Part shown: positions 8,314-17,919 of the stretch, one piece after another | Layout: every line of letters starts with the position of its first letter | Position numbering within the stretch: position 1 is the first letter of the stretch | DNA from: Sphingobium chlorophenolicum | GTDB taxonomy: Bacteria > Pseudomonadota > Alphaproteobacteria > Sphingomonadales > Sphingomonadaceae | DNA: 50,483 bases | Assembly (NCBI RefSeq): GCF_000722875.1 | Contig: NZ_JFHR01000036.1 | Coordinates: forward strand, 1 to 50,483 | Reading direction: 5' to 3' | Made by a program: the position numbers and the translations under genes | The notes under the pieces: generated by a model | Database searches by the model: none | What the model saw: the letters and a program-made list of their open reading frames with translations, nothing else | Told to the model about the DNA's origin: nothing

Positions 8314-9654
8314 CTATTTCAACAACACAAGCTCCTCGGCCATGCTGGGATGCAGCGCGACGGTGTCGTCGAAGGCCTGCTTGGTAAGCCCCGCCTTCAC
8401 CGCCACGGCGGCCGCCTGCAGGATTTCGGGCGCGTCCGGGCCGATCATGTGCAGGCCCACCACCCGGCCGGTCGTGTCGTCCACGATCATCTTGTACAGC
8501 GCTCGCTCATCCCGCCCGGCAAGCACATTCTTCATCGCCCGGAAGTCGGAAGTATAGACCTTCACCGTGCCCAGCTTTTCCCGCGCCTCGCTCTCCGTCA
8601 TGCCCACCCCGGCAATCGGCGGATGGCTGAACACGGCGGACGGTATGCAGTCATAATCCACGGTGCGCGGATTGCCGCCGAAGACGGTGTCGGCAAAGGC
8701 ATGACCCTCCCGGATGGCCACGGGTGTAAGCTGCACCCGGTTGGTCACGTCGCCCACCGCATAGATGCTCTCGCAACTCGACCGGTTATAGTCGTCCACG
8801 ATGACCGCGCCCTGATCGTCCAGCGCGACGCCCACATTCTCCAGTCCCAGGCCCTGCGTATGCGGGCGGCGGCCGGTCGCGAACATCAGCAGGTCCGTCT
8901 CTATCGGGTCGCCGTCCTTGAAATGGAGGCGGAGCGAGCCGTCAGCCAGCTTCTCGATCTTCTCGAATTCGGCGTTCAGGCGGAAATTGATGCCCTTCGC
9001 CATGGATGTCGCCAGCAACCGCTCGACGATCTGCCGGTCATAGCCGCGCAATATGGTGTCGGACCGGTTGACCAGCGTCACGTCGCAGGAAAATTCGTGG
9101 AAGATGCCGGCAAATTCATTGGCGATATAGCCGCCGCCCGCGATCACGGCGCGTCGGGGCATTTTTTCCAGATGGAACACCTCGTTGGAGGTGATGCCAT
9201 GTTCGGCCCCCTCTATGTCCGGGGTCACGGGCCATGCGCCGGTCGCGATCAATATATGCTTGGCGCTGATCCTGCGCCCGCTCGCCAGCGTGACCTCCTG
9301 CGGGCCGCTGACCGTGGCGCGCTCCAGAAACACCTCGACATCATGACTGGACAACGTGCTGGTATAGGCGCCGTTCAACCGGTCCACGTCGGCCAGCACA
9401 TTGTCCCGCAATATGGGCCAGTCGAAATCGCATTCGGGCACGTCCCAACCGAAGCGGCGGGCGTCCTTCAGGTCTTCGGCGAAATGCGCGCCGTAGACCA
9501 GCAGCTTCTTGGGCACGCAGCCGCGAATGACGCAGGTGCCGCCTACGCGATATTCCTCGGCGATGGCCACTTTCGCGCCATGGGCCGCCGCGATGCGCGC
9601 AGCGCGCACCCCGCCGGAGCCTGCGCCGATCACGAACAGGTCATAGGATGTCAT
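8314..9654 (-). CDS. gor: glutathione-disulfide reductase
   Basis: This 446-residue flavoprotein reduces oxidised glutathione with NADPH. An N-terminal FAD-binding GAGSGGVRAAR is followed by the redox-active pair Cys41/Cys46 in GGTCVIRGCVPKK, the signature that separates glutathione reductases from dihydrolipoamide dehydrogenases. A second Rossmann motif (AGGGYIANEFAG), the FAD motif IYAVGDVTNR and the C-terminal dimer/active-site helix with LHPSMAEE complete the enzyme. It lies 41 bases after pcaF on the same strand and may be co-transcribed. Functionally it fits the formaldehyde module, which depends on glutathione. Confidence 0.96.
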   Translation of the reverse strand: MTSYDLFVIGAGSGGVRAARIAAAHGAKVAIAEEYRVGGTCVIRGCVPKKLLVYGAHFAEDLKDARRFGWDVPECDFDWPILRDNVLADVDRLNGAYTSTLSSHDVEVFLERATVSGPQEVTLASGRRISAKHILIATGAWPVTPDIEGAEHGITSNEVFHLEKMPRRAVIAGGGYIANEFAGIFHEFSCDVTLVNRSDTILRGYDRQIVERLLATSMAKGINFRLNAEFEKIEKLADGSLRLHFKDGDPIETDLLMFATGRRPHTQGLGLENVGVALDDQGAVIVDDYNRSSCESIYAVGDVTNRVQLTPVAIREGHAFADTVFGGNPRTVDYDCIPSAVFSHPPIAGVGMTESEAREKLGTVKVYTSDFRAMKNVLAGRDERALYKMIVDDTTGRVVGLHMIGPDAPEILQAAAVAVKAGLTKQAFDDTVALHPSMAEELVLLK

Positions 9655-9695
9655 TGAACGTCGATTTCCTGAAATTATTGATGATCAGCCGTCGT

Positions 9696-10904
9696 TCAGA
9701 CCCGCTCCACCGCTAGCGCCAGGCCCATGCCGACGCCGATGCACAGCGTCGCCAGACCCCGCTTGCCGCCGCTCTTCTCAAGCTGGTGGACGACCGTCAT
9801 GGCCAGGCGCGCGCCCGACATGCCCAGCGGATGCCCCAGCGCGATCGCGCCGCCATTGGCGTTCACATGCGGCGCATCGTCGGGCAGGCCCAGGTTCCGC
9901 AGCACCGCCAGACTCTGGCTGGCGAAGGCTTCGTTCAGTTCGATGGCATCGAAATCCTCGATGGAAAGGCCCAGACGCGCCATCAGCTTCCGCGCCGCAG
10001 GAACCGGGCCGATCCCCATGACTCGCGGCTCCACCCCGGCGGATGCCATGCCGAGGATCCGTGCGCGGGGAGTCAGGCCATGCGCCTTCACGGCGGCTTC
10101 GGATGCTACGATCATCGCCGCCGCGCCGTCGTTGATGCCCGACGCATTGCCCGCCGTGACCGTCGCTTCGGGGCCGAACAGCGGCTTCAGCTTCTGCAAC
10201 GCCTCCAGACTGGCGTCGGCGCGGGGATGTTCGTCAACGCTGACCTCCATCGTCTCGCCGCGCTTCCGGCCGGGCACGGTGACGGCGATGATTTCTTCGG
10301 CATGAAAGCCGCTCTGCTGCGCGGCGACGGCGCGCTGTTGGCTGCGCAGGGCGAATTCGTCCTGATCGGCGCGGCTGATCCGGTAGTCCTCCGCCACATT
10401 CTCGCCCGTGCGCGGCATCGCCTCCGTACCATAAAGGGCGTCGAGCGCGGGATTGACGAAGCGCCAGCCCATGGTCGTGTCTTCCAGCTTCTGGTTCCGG
10501 CCAAAGGCGCCGTCGGCCTTCCCCATCACGAAGGGCGCGCGGCTCATGCTCTCCACGCCGCCCGCGATGGCGAGCGCGATCTCGTCCGAACGGATGGCGC
10601 GGGCGGCGGCGCCCACCGCCTCCAGACCCGAAGCGCAAAGCCGGTTCAGCGTCACGCCGGGAATCGTGTGCGGCAGCCCGGCGAGCAGCAGGCTCATCCG
10701 CGCCACGTTGCGATTATCCTCGCCCGACTGGTTGGCGCAGCCGTAGAACACCTCTTCGATCGCCGCCGCGTCCAGGCCGGGATTGCGTTCGATCAGCGCC
10801 TTCATCGGCAGCGCGCCCAGATCGTCGGCGCGGACTTTGGCAAGGATGCCGCCATAACGGCCGATGGGCGTGCGGACGGCGTCGCAGATAAAGGCTTCGG
10901 TCAT
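9696..10904 (-). CDS. pcaF: 3-oxoadipyl-CoA thiolase
   Basis: This 402-residue thiolase cleaves 3-oxoadipyl-CoA to succinyl-CoA and acetyl-CoA, the last step of the beta-ketoadipate pathway. The acylated Cys90 lies in NRLCASGLEAV, followed by NEAFASQ, the base histidine in GGAIALGHPLGMSGAR and the second cysteine in CIGVGMG. Substrate assignment comes from PcaF-like stretches (YGCANQSGEDNRNVARM, IPGVTLNRL) and from pcaJ 22 bases upstream. An AGGAAAG site precedes the ATG at 10904. Confidence 0.95.
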   Translation of the reverse strand: MTEAFICDAVRTPIGRYGGILAKVRADDLGALPMKALIERNPGLDAAAIEEVFYGCANQSGEDNRNVARMSLLLAGLPHTIPGVTLNRLCASGLEAVGAAARAIRSDEIALAIAGGVESMSRAPFVMGKADGAFGRNQKLEDTTMGWRFVNPALDALYGTEAMPRTGENVAEDYRISRADQDEFALRSQQRAVAAQQSGFHAEEIIAVTVPGRKRGETMEVSVDEHPRADASLEALQKLKPLFGPEATVTAGNASGINDGAAAMIVASEAAVKAHGLTPRARILGMASAGVEPRVMGIGPVPAARKLMARLGLSIEDFDAIELNEAFASQSLAVLRNLGLPDDAPHVNANGGAIALGHPLGMSGARLAMTVVHQLEKSGGKRGLATLCIGVGMGLALAVERV

Positions 10905-10926
10905 GGGATTTTCGCTTTCCTATCGA

Positions 10927-11562
10927 TCAGGCGGTCAGGGCGACGCCGGTCATCCGGCGAAGCTCGTCAAGGGTGAGGCCGTCGACCATCTCGACGACGC
11001 TGGCGCCGTTGGGGCCGACGTCGAAGACGGCCAGGTCGGTATAGACCCGCGAAACGCAGGCCAGCCCCGTCAGCGGATAGGAGCAGCGCTCCACCAGCTT
11101 GCTTTCCCCCTCCTTGGTCAGCAATTCCATCATCACGAAGGTCTGCTTGGCGCCGACGGCCAGGTCCATGGCCCCGCCGACGGCCGGGATCGCGGACGGA
11201 TCGCCCGTGTGCCAGTTGGCGAGGTCGCCCTTCACCGACACCTGGAACGCGCCAAGCACGCAGATGTCGATATGGCCGCCGCGCATCATGGCGAAGCTGT
11301 CGGCATGGTGGAAATAGGCCCCGCCGGTCAGCAGCGTCACCGCCTGCTTGCCCGCGTTGATCAATTCCCAATCCTCTTCGCCCGGCGCGGGCGCGGGGCC
11401 CATGCCCAGCAGGCCATTCTCGCTCTGGAGCAATATGTCGCGGTCGACGGGAAGGAAATTGGCGACCTTGGTGGGCAGGCCGATGCCCAGGTTCACATAA
11501 GCGCCCTCAGGAATATCCTTGGCGACGCGGGCGGCGATCTGATCGCGGCTGAGACGGTTCAT
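10927..11562 (-). CDS. pcaJ: 3-oxoadipate CoA-transferase subunit B
   Basis: This 211-residue family I CoA-transferase beta subunit has the catalytic glutamate Glu48 in QSENG and the NLGIGLPT motif. With PcaI it moves CoA from succinyl-CoA to 3-oxoadipate. It lies 13 bases after pcaI and 22 before pcaF, so pcaI-pcaJ-pcaF is one operon. It is clearly related to the scoB gene at 48039-48692, but the operon context favours the adipate substrate. The ATG at 11562 follows GAGAGGAG. Confidence 0.93.
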   Translation of the reverse strand: MNRLSRDQIAARVAKDIPEGAYVNLGIGLPTKVANFLPVDRDILLQSENGLLGMGPAPAPGEEDWELINAGKQAVTLLTGGAYFHHADSFAMMRGGHIDICVLGAFQVSVKGDLANWHTGDPSAIPAVGGAMDLAVGAKQTFVMMELLTKEGESKLVERCSYPLTGLACVSRVYTDLAVFDVGPNGASVVEMVDGLTLDELRRMTGVALTA

Positions 11563-11575
11563 ATGGCGGCTCCTC

Positions 11576-12259
11576 TCAGGCGGCTGTCGATGCTTGGGCG
11601 CCGGTTTCGACGACGCGCTGGACGAAGATGCCCGGCGTCACGATCGTTTCGGGATCGAGCGCGCCGAGCGGGACGATCTCCGACACCTGAACGATGCTGG
11701 TCTTCGCCGCCATCGCCATGATCGGCCCGAAATTGCGGGCGGTCTTGCGGTAGATGAGGTTGCCCCAGCGGTCGCCCTTATGCGCCTTGATCAGCGCGAA
11801 GTCGGCGTGGATCGGATATTCCAGCACATGGTCCTTGCCGTCGATGCGCCGGGTCTCCTTGCCCTCCGCAAGGGCGGTGCCGAAGCCGGTCGGCGTGAAG
11901 ATCGCGCCCAGCCCGGCGCCCGCCGCCTGGATGCGCGCCGCCAGATTGCCCTGCGGCACCAGTTCCAGCTCGATTTCCCCGGCGCGGTAACGGGCGTCGA
12001 AATGATGGGAGTCGGTCTGGCGCGGGAAGGAGCAGATGATCTTCTTCACCCGCCCCGCCTTGATCAGCGCGGCCAGCCCCGTTTCGCCATTGCCGGCATT
12101 GTTGTTGATGATGGTCAGGTTGCCGACGCCGCGCGCGATCAGCGCGTCGATAAGGTCGTCGGGCATTCCGGCCGTGCCGAAGCCGCCGATCATGACCGAT
12201 GCGCCGTCGAATATGTCGGCCACGGCGGCGCTGGGGGATTCAAAACTCTTGTCGATCAT
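11576..12259 (-). CDS. pcaI: 3-oxoadipate CoA-transferase subunit A
   Basis: This 227-residue alpha subunit partners PcaJ. The CoA-binding loop is visible as MIGGFGTAGMPDDL, followed by NNNAGNGETGL and later GNLAARIQAAGAG. The frame is open upstream to 12319, but the conserved part begins at the ATG at 12259, preceded by an AGGAGAG site. It is the first gene of the pcaIJF operon and divergent from an IclR-type regulator. Genes for ring cleavage and lactone steps (pcaHG, pcaB, pcaC, pcaD) are not in the window. Confidence 0.93.
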   Translation of the reverse strand: MIDKSFESPSAAVADIFDGASVMIGGFGTAGMPDDLIDALIARGVGNLTIINNNAGNGETGLAALIKAGRVKKIICSFPRQTDSHHFDARYRAGEIELELVPQGNLAARIQAAGAGLGAIFTPTGFGTALAEGKETRRIDGKDHVLEYPIHADFALIKAHKGDRWGNLIYRKTARNFGPIMAMAAKTSIVQVSEIVPLGALDPETIVTPGIFVQRVVETGAQASTAA

Positions 12260-12317
12260 TTGGCTCTCCTGGCGTGATCGTCGGGCCGGAGCCTTCCGCC
12301 TTGCCTTGTCGCGAGTC

Positions 12318-12353
12318 AATCGATAAACGGATTTACGTTCGGTAATCGGTTAT
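12318..12353. promoter_or_regulatory. probable PcaR-type operator between pcaI and its regulator
   Basis: Three similar heptamers lie in the 105-bp divergent gap: CGGTAAT (12340-12346) and CGGTTAT (12347-12353) in direct tandem, and an inverted copy CGTTTAT read from the minus strand at 12323-12329. One inverted plus two direct repeats is the layout known for PcaU/PobR-class IclR regulators. The site also sits next to the regulator's own ATG (12365), suggesting autoregulation. Confidence 0.5.
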
Positions 12354-12364
12354 TGGAGATCGAA

Positions 12365-13147
12365 ATGCGGGAAGAGACCGGCGCGGAGTTTCAGGGCGAT
12401 CCGGAATTCATGATGTCGCTAGCCCGCGGCCTAGCCGTCTTGCGCTGCTTTGCCGAGAGGGAACGGCCGATGACCATTGCCCAGGCGGCGGAGATGACGG
12501 GGCTGAGCCGCGCCGCCGTCCGGCGCTGCCTCTATACGCTGACGCGGCTGGGCTATGCCGCGCAGGAGGATTTGAGCTACGTCCTGCGGCCCAAGGTGCT
12601 GTCGCTCGGCTACGCCTATCTCTCGTCCAGTTCGCTGGCGGCGCGAGCGCAGCCCATTCTGGACCAGTTGCGCGACGAGCTTGGCGAATCCTGTTCGCTG
12701 GGCGTGCTGGAGGAGGATGAGGTCTATTATGTCGCCCGCGCCGAGGCGGGCCGGATCATGTCCATCGCGCTGCTGGCGGGCAGCCGTCTTCCCCTCTACG
12801 CGACGTCCATGGGCCGCGTACTGCTCGCCGCCCAATCGCGGGAGGCGCAGGAGGCCTATCTGGCGCGGACGGAACTGGTGGCGCTCACCGCGAAGACCGA
12901 ACGGTCCAAGCCCGCCCTTCTCGCAAAGCTGGAACAGGTGCGGGAGGAGGGATTCGCCATTATCGACCAGGAACTGGAGCCGGGCCTGCGCTCCATCGCG
13001 GTGCCGGTCCAGGGCCGAAACGGCGTCATCGCCGCGCTCAACGTAGGGACGCAGGCGGCGCGCATCACGACCGCCGACCTGCGCACCCGCTGCCTGTCGG
13101 CGCTCCGCCGCGGGGCGCAACGGCTGAGCATGATCGCGGCGATGTAG
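12365..13147 (+). CDS. pcaR: IclR-family regulator of the beta-ketoadipate genes
   Basis: This 260-residue protein has an IclR winged helix-turn-helix at about residues 15-75 (SLARGLAVLRCF, TIAQAAEMTGLSRAAVRRCL). The C-terminal effector domain contains the LYATSMGRVLLA stretch typical of the family and a C-terminal GLRSIAVPV block. It resembles PcaR/PcaU/PobR proteins and is divergent from pcaIJF. A TTG at 12353 is in frame, but the ATG at 12365 has a better-spaced GGAG site. Response to 3-oxoadipate or protocatechuate is inferred from family and context. Confidence 0.85.
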   Translation: MREETGAEFQGDPEFMMSLARGLAVLRCFAERERPMTIAQAAEMTGLSRAAVRRCLYTLTRLGYAAQEDLSYVLRPKVLSLGYAYLSSSSLAARAQPILDQLRDELGESCSLGVLEEDEVYYVARAEAGRIMSIALLAGSRLPLYATSMGRVLLAAQSREAQEAYLARTELVALTAKTERSKPALLAKLEQVREEGFAIIDQELEPGLRSIAVPVQGRNGVIAALNVGTQAARITTADLRTRCLSALRRGAQRLSMIAAM

Positions 13148-13152
13148 CAGGA

Positions 13153-13175
13153 GAGGGGCGGGGAGGCCGCCCCTC
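13153..13175. terminator. bidirectional hairpin between pcaR and the aldolase gene
   Basis: A 9-bp GC-rich stem (13153-13161 with 13167-13175, five-base loop) fills the 30-bp gap between two convergent stop codons. A short T-containing tract follows on the plus strand. Confidence 0.65.
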
Positions 13176-13177
13176 CG

Positions 13178-14200
13178 TCATTTCCCGCTGAGGTCGAGCG
13201 CGACGTCCACGATCATGTCCTCCTGACCGCCGACCATCTTGCGGCGGCCCACCTCCACAAGGATGGCGCGGGTGTCCAGGCCATGGTCCAGCGCTGCCTT
13301 CTCTGCATGACGCAGGAAGCTGGAATAGACGCCCGCATAGCCCAGCGTCAGCGTCTCCCGGTCCACGCGCACCGGCCGGTCCTGCAACGGACGGACCAGT
13401 TCCTCCGCCGCATCCATCAGCGCATAGAGGTCGCAGCCATGGTTCCAGCCATAGCGGTCGGCGGCGGCGATGAACACTTCCAGCGGCGCGTTGCCCGCGC
13501 CCGCGCCCATGCCCGCCAGGCTGGCGTCGACGCGCACCGCGCCATTCTGCACCGCGACAATGGAGTTGGCCACGCCCAGCGACAGATTATGGTGCGCATG
13601 GACGCCGCGCTGGGTTTCGGGCTTCAGCACCCGGTCATAGGCCTGAAGCCGCGCCGCATATTCCTCCATATTCAGCGCGCCGCCGCTGTCGGTGACATAG
13701 ACGCAGTGCGCCCCATAATCTTCCATCAGCTTCGCCTGCCGCGCCAGCGATTCCGGATCGGTCATGTGGCTCATCATCAGGAAGCCGGACACGTCCATGC
13801 CCAGGTTGCGCCCCGCCTCGATATGCTGTTTCGAAACGTCCGCCTCCGTGCAGTGGGTCGCGATGCGCACCGACCGCACGCCCAGATCATAGGCATGTTT
13901 CAGGTCATGGACCGTGCCGATGCCGGGCAGCAGCAGCGTCGTCAGCACGCTATGTTCCAGTACCTCCGCCACCGCCGCGATCCACTCCCAGTCGGTATGC
14001 GCGCCGAAGCCATAGTTGAAGGACGATCCGCTCAGCCCGTCGCCATGGGCGACCTCTATGGCGTCCACTTTGGCGTCGTCCAGCGCCTTGGCGATCTTCT
14101 TCACATGGTCGATGCCATATTGGTGGCGCATGGCATGCATGCCGTCGCGCAGCGTGACGTCCTGGATATAGAGCTTGGTCCGGGTCGGGTCGAATGTCAT
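13178..14200 (-). CDS. bphI: 4-hydroxy-2-oxovalerate aldolase
   Basis: This 340-residue class II aldolase splits 4-hydroxy-2-oxovalerate to pyruvate and acetaldehyde, the penultimate step of meta-cleavage pathways. The signature TLRDGMHA places Arg18, Asp19 and His22 in the active site; the metal-binding HAHHNLSLG is also present. In this family the aldolase forms a channelling complex with the dehydrogenase encoded just upstream. The ATG overlaps that gene's stop as ATGA (14197-14200), so translation is coupled; open frame beyond 14200 is spurious. The symbol could equally be dmpG or mhpE. Confidence 0.95.
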   Translation of the reverse strand: MTFDPTRTKLYIQDVTLRDGMHAMRHQYGIDHVKKIAKALDDAKVDAIEVAHGDGLSGSSFNYGFGAHTDWEWIAAVAEVLEHSVLTTLLLPGIGTVHDLKHAYDLGVRSVRIATHCTEADVSKQHIEAGRNLGMDVSGFLMMSHMTDPESLARQAKLMEDYGAHCVYVTDSGGALNMEEYAARLQAYDRVLKPETQRGVHAHHNLSLGVANSIVAVQNGAVRVDASLAGMGAGAGNAPLEVFIAAADRYGWNHGCDLYALMDAAEELVRPLQDRPVRVDRETLTLGYAGVYSSFLRHAEKAALDHGLDTRAILVEVGRRKMVGGQEDMIVDVALDLSGK

Positions 14201-15138
14201 GCCACGGCTCCTTCCTGCATGCGGACGGCGATCTTCTCGGCGGTGCGCAGCGCGGCCGATGTCATGATGTCCAGATTGCCTGCATAGGCGGGCAGATAAT
14301 GGGCGGCCCCCTCCACCTCCAGGAAGACGCTGACCTTCAGGCCGGTATATTCCCCATCCATCTCCGCTATGCGCAGCGGTCGGTTCGACCCGATATGTTC
14401 GAACTGCACCGCCTGCTTCAGCCGGTATCCGGGCACATAGCTCTGCACTTGCGCCACCATGGCGTCGATGCTGGCGCGGATTTCGTCCTGGTCGGCTTCC
14501 TCGCACAGGCAATAGACGGTGTCGCGCATGATCAGCGGCGGTTCGGCGGGGTTGAGGATGATGATCGCCTTGCCCCGGCTCGCGCCGCCCACGTCCATGA
14601 TCGCCTGGCTGGTCGTCTCGGTGAACTCGTCGATATTGGCGCGGGTGCCCGGCCCGGCGCTTTTCGAGGCGATGGAGGCGACGATCTCGCCATAATGCAC
14701 CTTCGCCACGCGGTTGACGGCGTGGACGATGGGGATGGTCGCTTGACCGCCGCAGGTCACCATGTTGACGTTCGTCGCGTCCAGATGGGCTTCGCCGTTG
14801 ACGGACGGGATGGTGTAGGGGCCGATGGCGGCGGGCGTCAGGTCGACCACCCGCTTGCCATGCGCCTGGAGCAGTTCGTTGTGGCGCTGGTGCGCCCCGG
14901 CCGATGTCGCGTCGAAGACGATGGCGATGTCCCTGAACCCCTCCAGCGCGATCAGCCCGTCAATGCCCTCCGCCGTGACGGGCACGCCCATGCGCGCCGC
15001 CCGCTTCAGCCCGTCCGATTCCGGATCGATGCCGACGAGCGCGCCCATTTCCAGCACCTCCGACAGGCGCATGATCTTCATCATCAGGTCGGTGCCGATA
15101 TTGCCCGATCCGATGATCGCAACTTTGGTCCTGGCCAT
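14197..15138 (-). CDS. bphJ: acylating acetaldehyde dehydrogenase
   Basis: This 313-residue enzyme converts acetaldehyde, NAD and CoA to acetyl-CoA. It starts with a Rossmann motif ([13 protein letters not shown]), and the catalytic cysteine is Cys129 in [11 protein letters not shown]. Length and motifs match DmpF/BphJ/MhpF. The frame is open to 15351, but the ATG at 15138 has a GGAGG site and begins the conserved N terminus. It is translationally coupled to the aldolase. The hydratase and decarboxylase of a full lower meta pathway are missing here, so earlier steps must be encoded elsewhere. Confidence 0.94.
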   Translation of the reverse strand: MARTKVAIIGSGNIGTDLMMKIMRLSEVLEMGALVGIDPESDGLKRAARMGVPVTAEGIDGLIALEGFRDIAIVFDATSAGAHQRHNELLQAHGKRVVDLTPAAIGPYTIPSVNGEAHLDATNVNMVTCGGQATIPIVHAVNRVAKVHYGEIVASIASKSAGPGTRANIDEFTETTSQAIMDVGGASRGKAIIILNPAEPPLIMRDTVYCLCEEADQDEIRASIDAMVAQVQSYVPGYRLKQAVQFEHIGSNRPLRIAEMDGEYTGLKVSVFLEVEGAAHYLPAYAGNLDIMTSAALRTAEKIAVRMQEGAVA

Positions 15139-15235
15139 GTTCCTCCAAGCCTTCTCGCAACGCAATTCTGTTCGAAGGGCAATAAGCGCGCCCTGCTCTT
15201 GGCGCCACGGGGCCAGGTCGCTATCTTCTTGCATC

Positions 15236-15997
15236 ATGAGAAAGAAGACCCCGCAGATCAGTTCGCTCAAGCGCACATTGACCATGTTGGAAGAGGTCGT
15301 GGCCGATGGCGGACAGAGCAATGTCTCCACGCTGGCGAGGTCGGCGGACATTCCCGTGGCGACCGCGCACCGGCAGGTGACGACGCTGGTGGAGGAAGGC
15401 TATCTGACCCCGGTCGGGCGCGGGCGGCATGTCGCGGGGGCGCGGCTGCTGCGGCTCTTGCAGCGGCTGGATGAAAAGCAACTGATCGTCAATGTCGCGG
15501 CACCGGTCCTGCATCGGCTGGCCGTCAGGGTGCGAACCATCGTCCAACTGGGCACGCTGGAAAATGAGATGGTGACCTATCGCCTGAAAATCGGCCAGGG
15601 TGCGGCGGAACTGTTCACCCAGGTGGGCATGCAGTTGGAGGCCTATTGTTCCGGAATGGGCAAGGTGCTGCTCGCCAACCTTCCCCGCGAAGAGCGGGAC
15701 GCCTATCTCGCGAATGGGCCCTTCGTCGCGCTGACGCCGCGCACCATCATCGACGCCGATGCATTGGCGCGGGAACTGGATCTGGTCGCGGGGCAGGGCT
15801 ATGCGATCGACGATGGCGAGGTCGTGGAGGATCTGACCTGCGCGGCGGTTCCGATCCGAAGGCCCGACGGCGGGGTGCCCGCCGCCATCTCCGTCTCGCA
15901 ATCCGTGACCGGGCGGCGCATTTCCCAGGAGGATTTGGTCGACCTGTTGCGCGCGACGGCGCGGGAGATCGAACAGGTCGCCTTCAACCGGGCGTGA
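15236..15997 (+). CDS. IclR-family regulator beside the aldolase/dehydrogenase pair
   Basis: This 253-residue regulator has a helix-turn-helix at about residues 8-65 ([39 protein letters not shown]). The effector domain includes [17 protein letters not shown]. The ATG at 15236 is the first start before the conserved helix; the long upstream open frame is the antisense of the dehydrogenase gene. It is divergent from bphJ-bphI with a 97-bp gap, which suggests control of those genes. Its 3' end overlaps the convergent HAD gene by 14 bases. Confidence 0.86.
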   Translation: MRKKTPQISSLKRTLTMLEEVVADGGQSNVSTLARSADIPVATAHRQVTTLVEEGYLTPVGRGRHVAGARLLRLLQRLDEKQLIVNVAAPVLHRLAVRVRTIVQLGTLENEMVTYRLKIGQGAAELFTQVGMQLEAYCSGMGKVLLANLPREERDAYLANGPFVALTPRTIIDADALARELDLVAGQGYAIDDGEVVEDLTCAAVPIRRPDGGVPAAISVSQSVTGRRISQEDLVDLLRATAREIEQVAFNRA

Positions 15998-16694
15998 CGC
16001 GGCGGGCGACAAGCCAGCAGGGGCCGCCCGCATCCGCCGTCGATGCCCGCGCACCTATGCGGACGCCCCCGGCAGGGGCCTGTTCCATCCAGAGGTCGCG
16101 ATAGTCGACTATCGCCCCGTGCGGCGTGTCCATCGGTTCGTGATGGGTCGCGGTGACGACCAGTAGGCTTGCGCCAGCGCTTTCCGCCGCCGCTATGCCT
16201 GCCACGGAGTCCTCGATCGCCAGACACCGATCGGCTGTCGTGCCCAACCGCTCGGCGGCCAGATGGAAGCAGTCCGGCGCAGGCTTGCCCCGCTCCACAT
16301 CCTCGGCCGCGATCAGCAGCGGCGGAATGGGAAGTCCGGCCGCCCTGATGCGGCCCAATGCCAGCGCCCTGGGGGCGGAGGTAACGACGGCCCAGCGGCA
16401 ATCGCCCAGCGCGGCCAGAAATTCCGCCGCGCCCGCTATGGCTTCGATGCCCTCGACATTGTCGATCTCCGCCTGGGTGATGGCGGCCGCCTCCGCCACG
16501 GGATCGATGCCCGGCAGGCCCAGCCGGCGGACGGTCTCCACGGACTGGACGCCATGGATCGTGGGGAGGAACGCATCGACGTCCAGCCCATGGCCCCGCG
16601 CCCAGTCGCCCCAGATGCGTTCCGCCGCCTTGATGGAATTCAGGATCGTGCCGTCCATGTCCAGCAGGACGGCATCGACTATCTTATGATCCAT
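15984..16694 (-). CDS. HAD-family hydrolase (phosphoglucomutase/phosphatase-like)
   Basis: This 236-residue protein is a HAD subfamily I hydrolase. Motif I is DMDGT with nucleophile Asp12 and general acid Asp14, motif II is VTSAPR, the lysine of motif III lies in RGKPAPD, and motif IV is IEDSVAG. A helical cap follows motif I. Such proteins dephosphorylate small sugar or glycerol phosphates (GPP and DOG phosphatase types), but the substrate here is unknown. The gene may follow the thiolase (52-base gap, same strand). Its last 14 bases overlap the convergent IclR gene. Confidence 0.85.
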   Translation of the reverse strand: MDHKIVDAVLLDMDGTILNSIKAAERIWGDWARGHGLDVDAFLPTIHGVQSVETVRRLGLPGIDPVAEAAAITQAEIDNVEGIEAIAGAAEFLAALGDCRWAVVTSAPRALALGRIRAAGLPIPPLLIAAEDVERGKPAPDCFHLAAERLGTTADRCLAIEDSVAGIAAAESAGASLLVVTATHHEPMDTPHGAIVDYRDLWMEQAPAGGVRIGARASTADAGGPCWLVARRVTPG

Positions 16695-16746
16695 TGCCCT
16701 GGGCGCCTGTCATGGAAGCTGGTGATTCCCCAGGCACTTACACGCC

Positions 16747-17919
16747 CTAACGCACGCGCTCCAGAATCGATGTGTAATTCGCCACCGCGGCTCCGCCCAT
16801 GTTGAAGATGCCGGCAATGGTCGCCTGCGGAACCTGAATCTCCGGCGGCGCTTCTCCGCAAAGCTGCATGGCGGAAATCGCATGCATGGAAACGCCGGTC
16901 GCGCCGATCGGATGGCCCTTCGCCTTCAGCCCGCCGGAGGGATTGACGGGCAGCTTCCCGCCCATTTCCGTCCACCCCTCTTGAACCACGCGCGCGCCCT
17001 GCCCGGCGGGAGCCAGCCCCATCGCTTCATATTCGATGAGTTCCGCGATGGTGAAGCAATCATGGGTTTCCACGAAACTCAGGTCATCCAGGGCGATGCC
17101 CGCCTCATGCAGGGCCAGCCGCCAGGCGGTCGCGCACCCTTCGAACCGCAGGATGTCGCGGCGCGACATCGGCAGGAAATCCTGCACATGGGCGGTGGCG
17201 CGGAACGACACGGCGCGCTTCGCCTCGCGCGCGACATTGGCGGATGCGATGACGATGGCCGCCGCACCGTCGGACACCGGCGAACAGTCGCTGCGCTTCA
17301 GCGGACCCGCGACGCGGGGGTTGCCCGGACTTTCCGTCCGGCAGAATTCGATCCCAAGATCCTTGCGCAACTGCGCCCAGGGATTGCCCATCCCGTTCCG
17401 GTGATTCTTGGCGGCGATAGCGGCCAGCACATCCGTCTGGTCGCCATAGCGGGCATAATAGAGGTCGGCGATCTGGCCGAAAAGACCGGCGAAACCACCC
17501 TCGACCCCGCCTTCCTCCGGCAGATAGCATGCGCCCAACAGGTTCGATTTCACCGCGTCGCTGGTGGCGTCGGTCATCTTCTCCACCCCGACGACCAGCG
17601 CGATTTCCGCATGGCCGGATTCGATGGCGCGAAGCGCCTGATGCACCGCCGCCGATCCGGATGCGCAGGCATTTTCGACGCGGGTGGCGGGCGTGAACCG
17701 CAATCCGGGGTCCGCTTGGAGGACAAGACCGCCCGTCAGATTCTGCTTCGAAAATCCGCTGTTGAAATGGCCCACGAAAATCTCGTCGACATCTTCCGCG
17801 CCGATATTCGCATGCTGGAGGGCATCCCGCGTCGTCCGGACCATCAGCGTCTCCAACGTCTCGTCGGGCAGCTTGCCGAAGGGGCTGTGCGCCCAGCCGA
17901 TTATGCTAGCAGTCATCAT
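16747..17919 (-). CDS. SCP2/SCPx-type thiolase-like protein
   Basis: This 390-residue protein belongs to the thiolase lipid-transfer group. The nucleophile cysteine lies in VENACASGSAAVHQA, followed by THDCFTIAE and the histidine motif KAKGHPIGATG. Such enzymes cleave branched, steroid-like or aromatic side-chain beta-ketoacyl-CoAs and often need a DUF35 partner, which is not seen here. The start ATG at 17919 shares one base with the stop of the upstream SnoaL-like gene (TGATG), so the two are coupled. It should provide the thiolytic step of the 16.7-22.9 kb catabolic cluster. Confidence 0.85.
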   Translation of the reverse strand: MMTASIIGWAHSPFGKLPDETLETLMVRTTRDALQHANIGAEDVDEIFVGHFNSGFSKQNLTGGLVLQADPGLRFTPATRVENACASGSAAVHQALRAIESGHAEIALVVGVEKMTDATSDAVKSNLLGACYLPEEGGVEGGFAGLFGQIADLYYARYGDQTDVLAAIAAKNHRNGMGNPWAQLRKDLGIEFCRTESPGNPRVAGPLKRSDCSPVSDGAAAIVIASANVAREAKRAVSFRATAHVQDFLPMSRRDILRFEGCATAWRLALHEAGIALDDLSFVETHDCFTIAELIEYEAMGLAPAGQGARVVQEGWTEMGGKLPVNPSGGLKAKGHPIGATGVSMHAISAMQLCGEAPPEIQVPQATIAGIFNMGGAAVANYTSILERVR

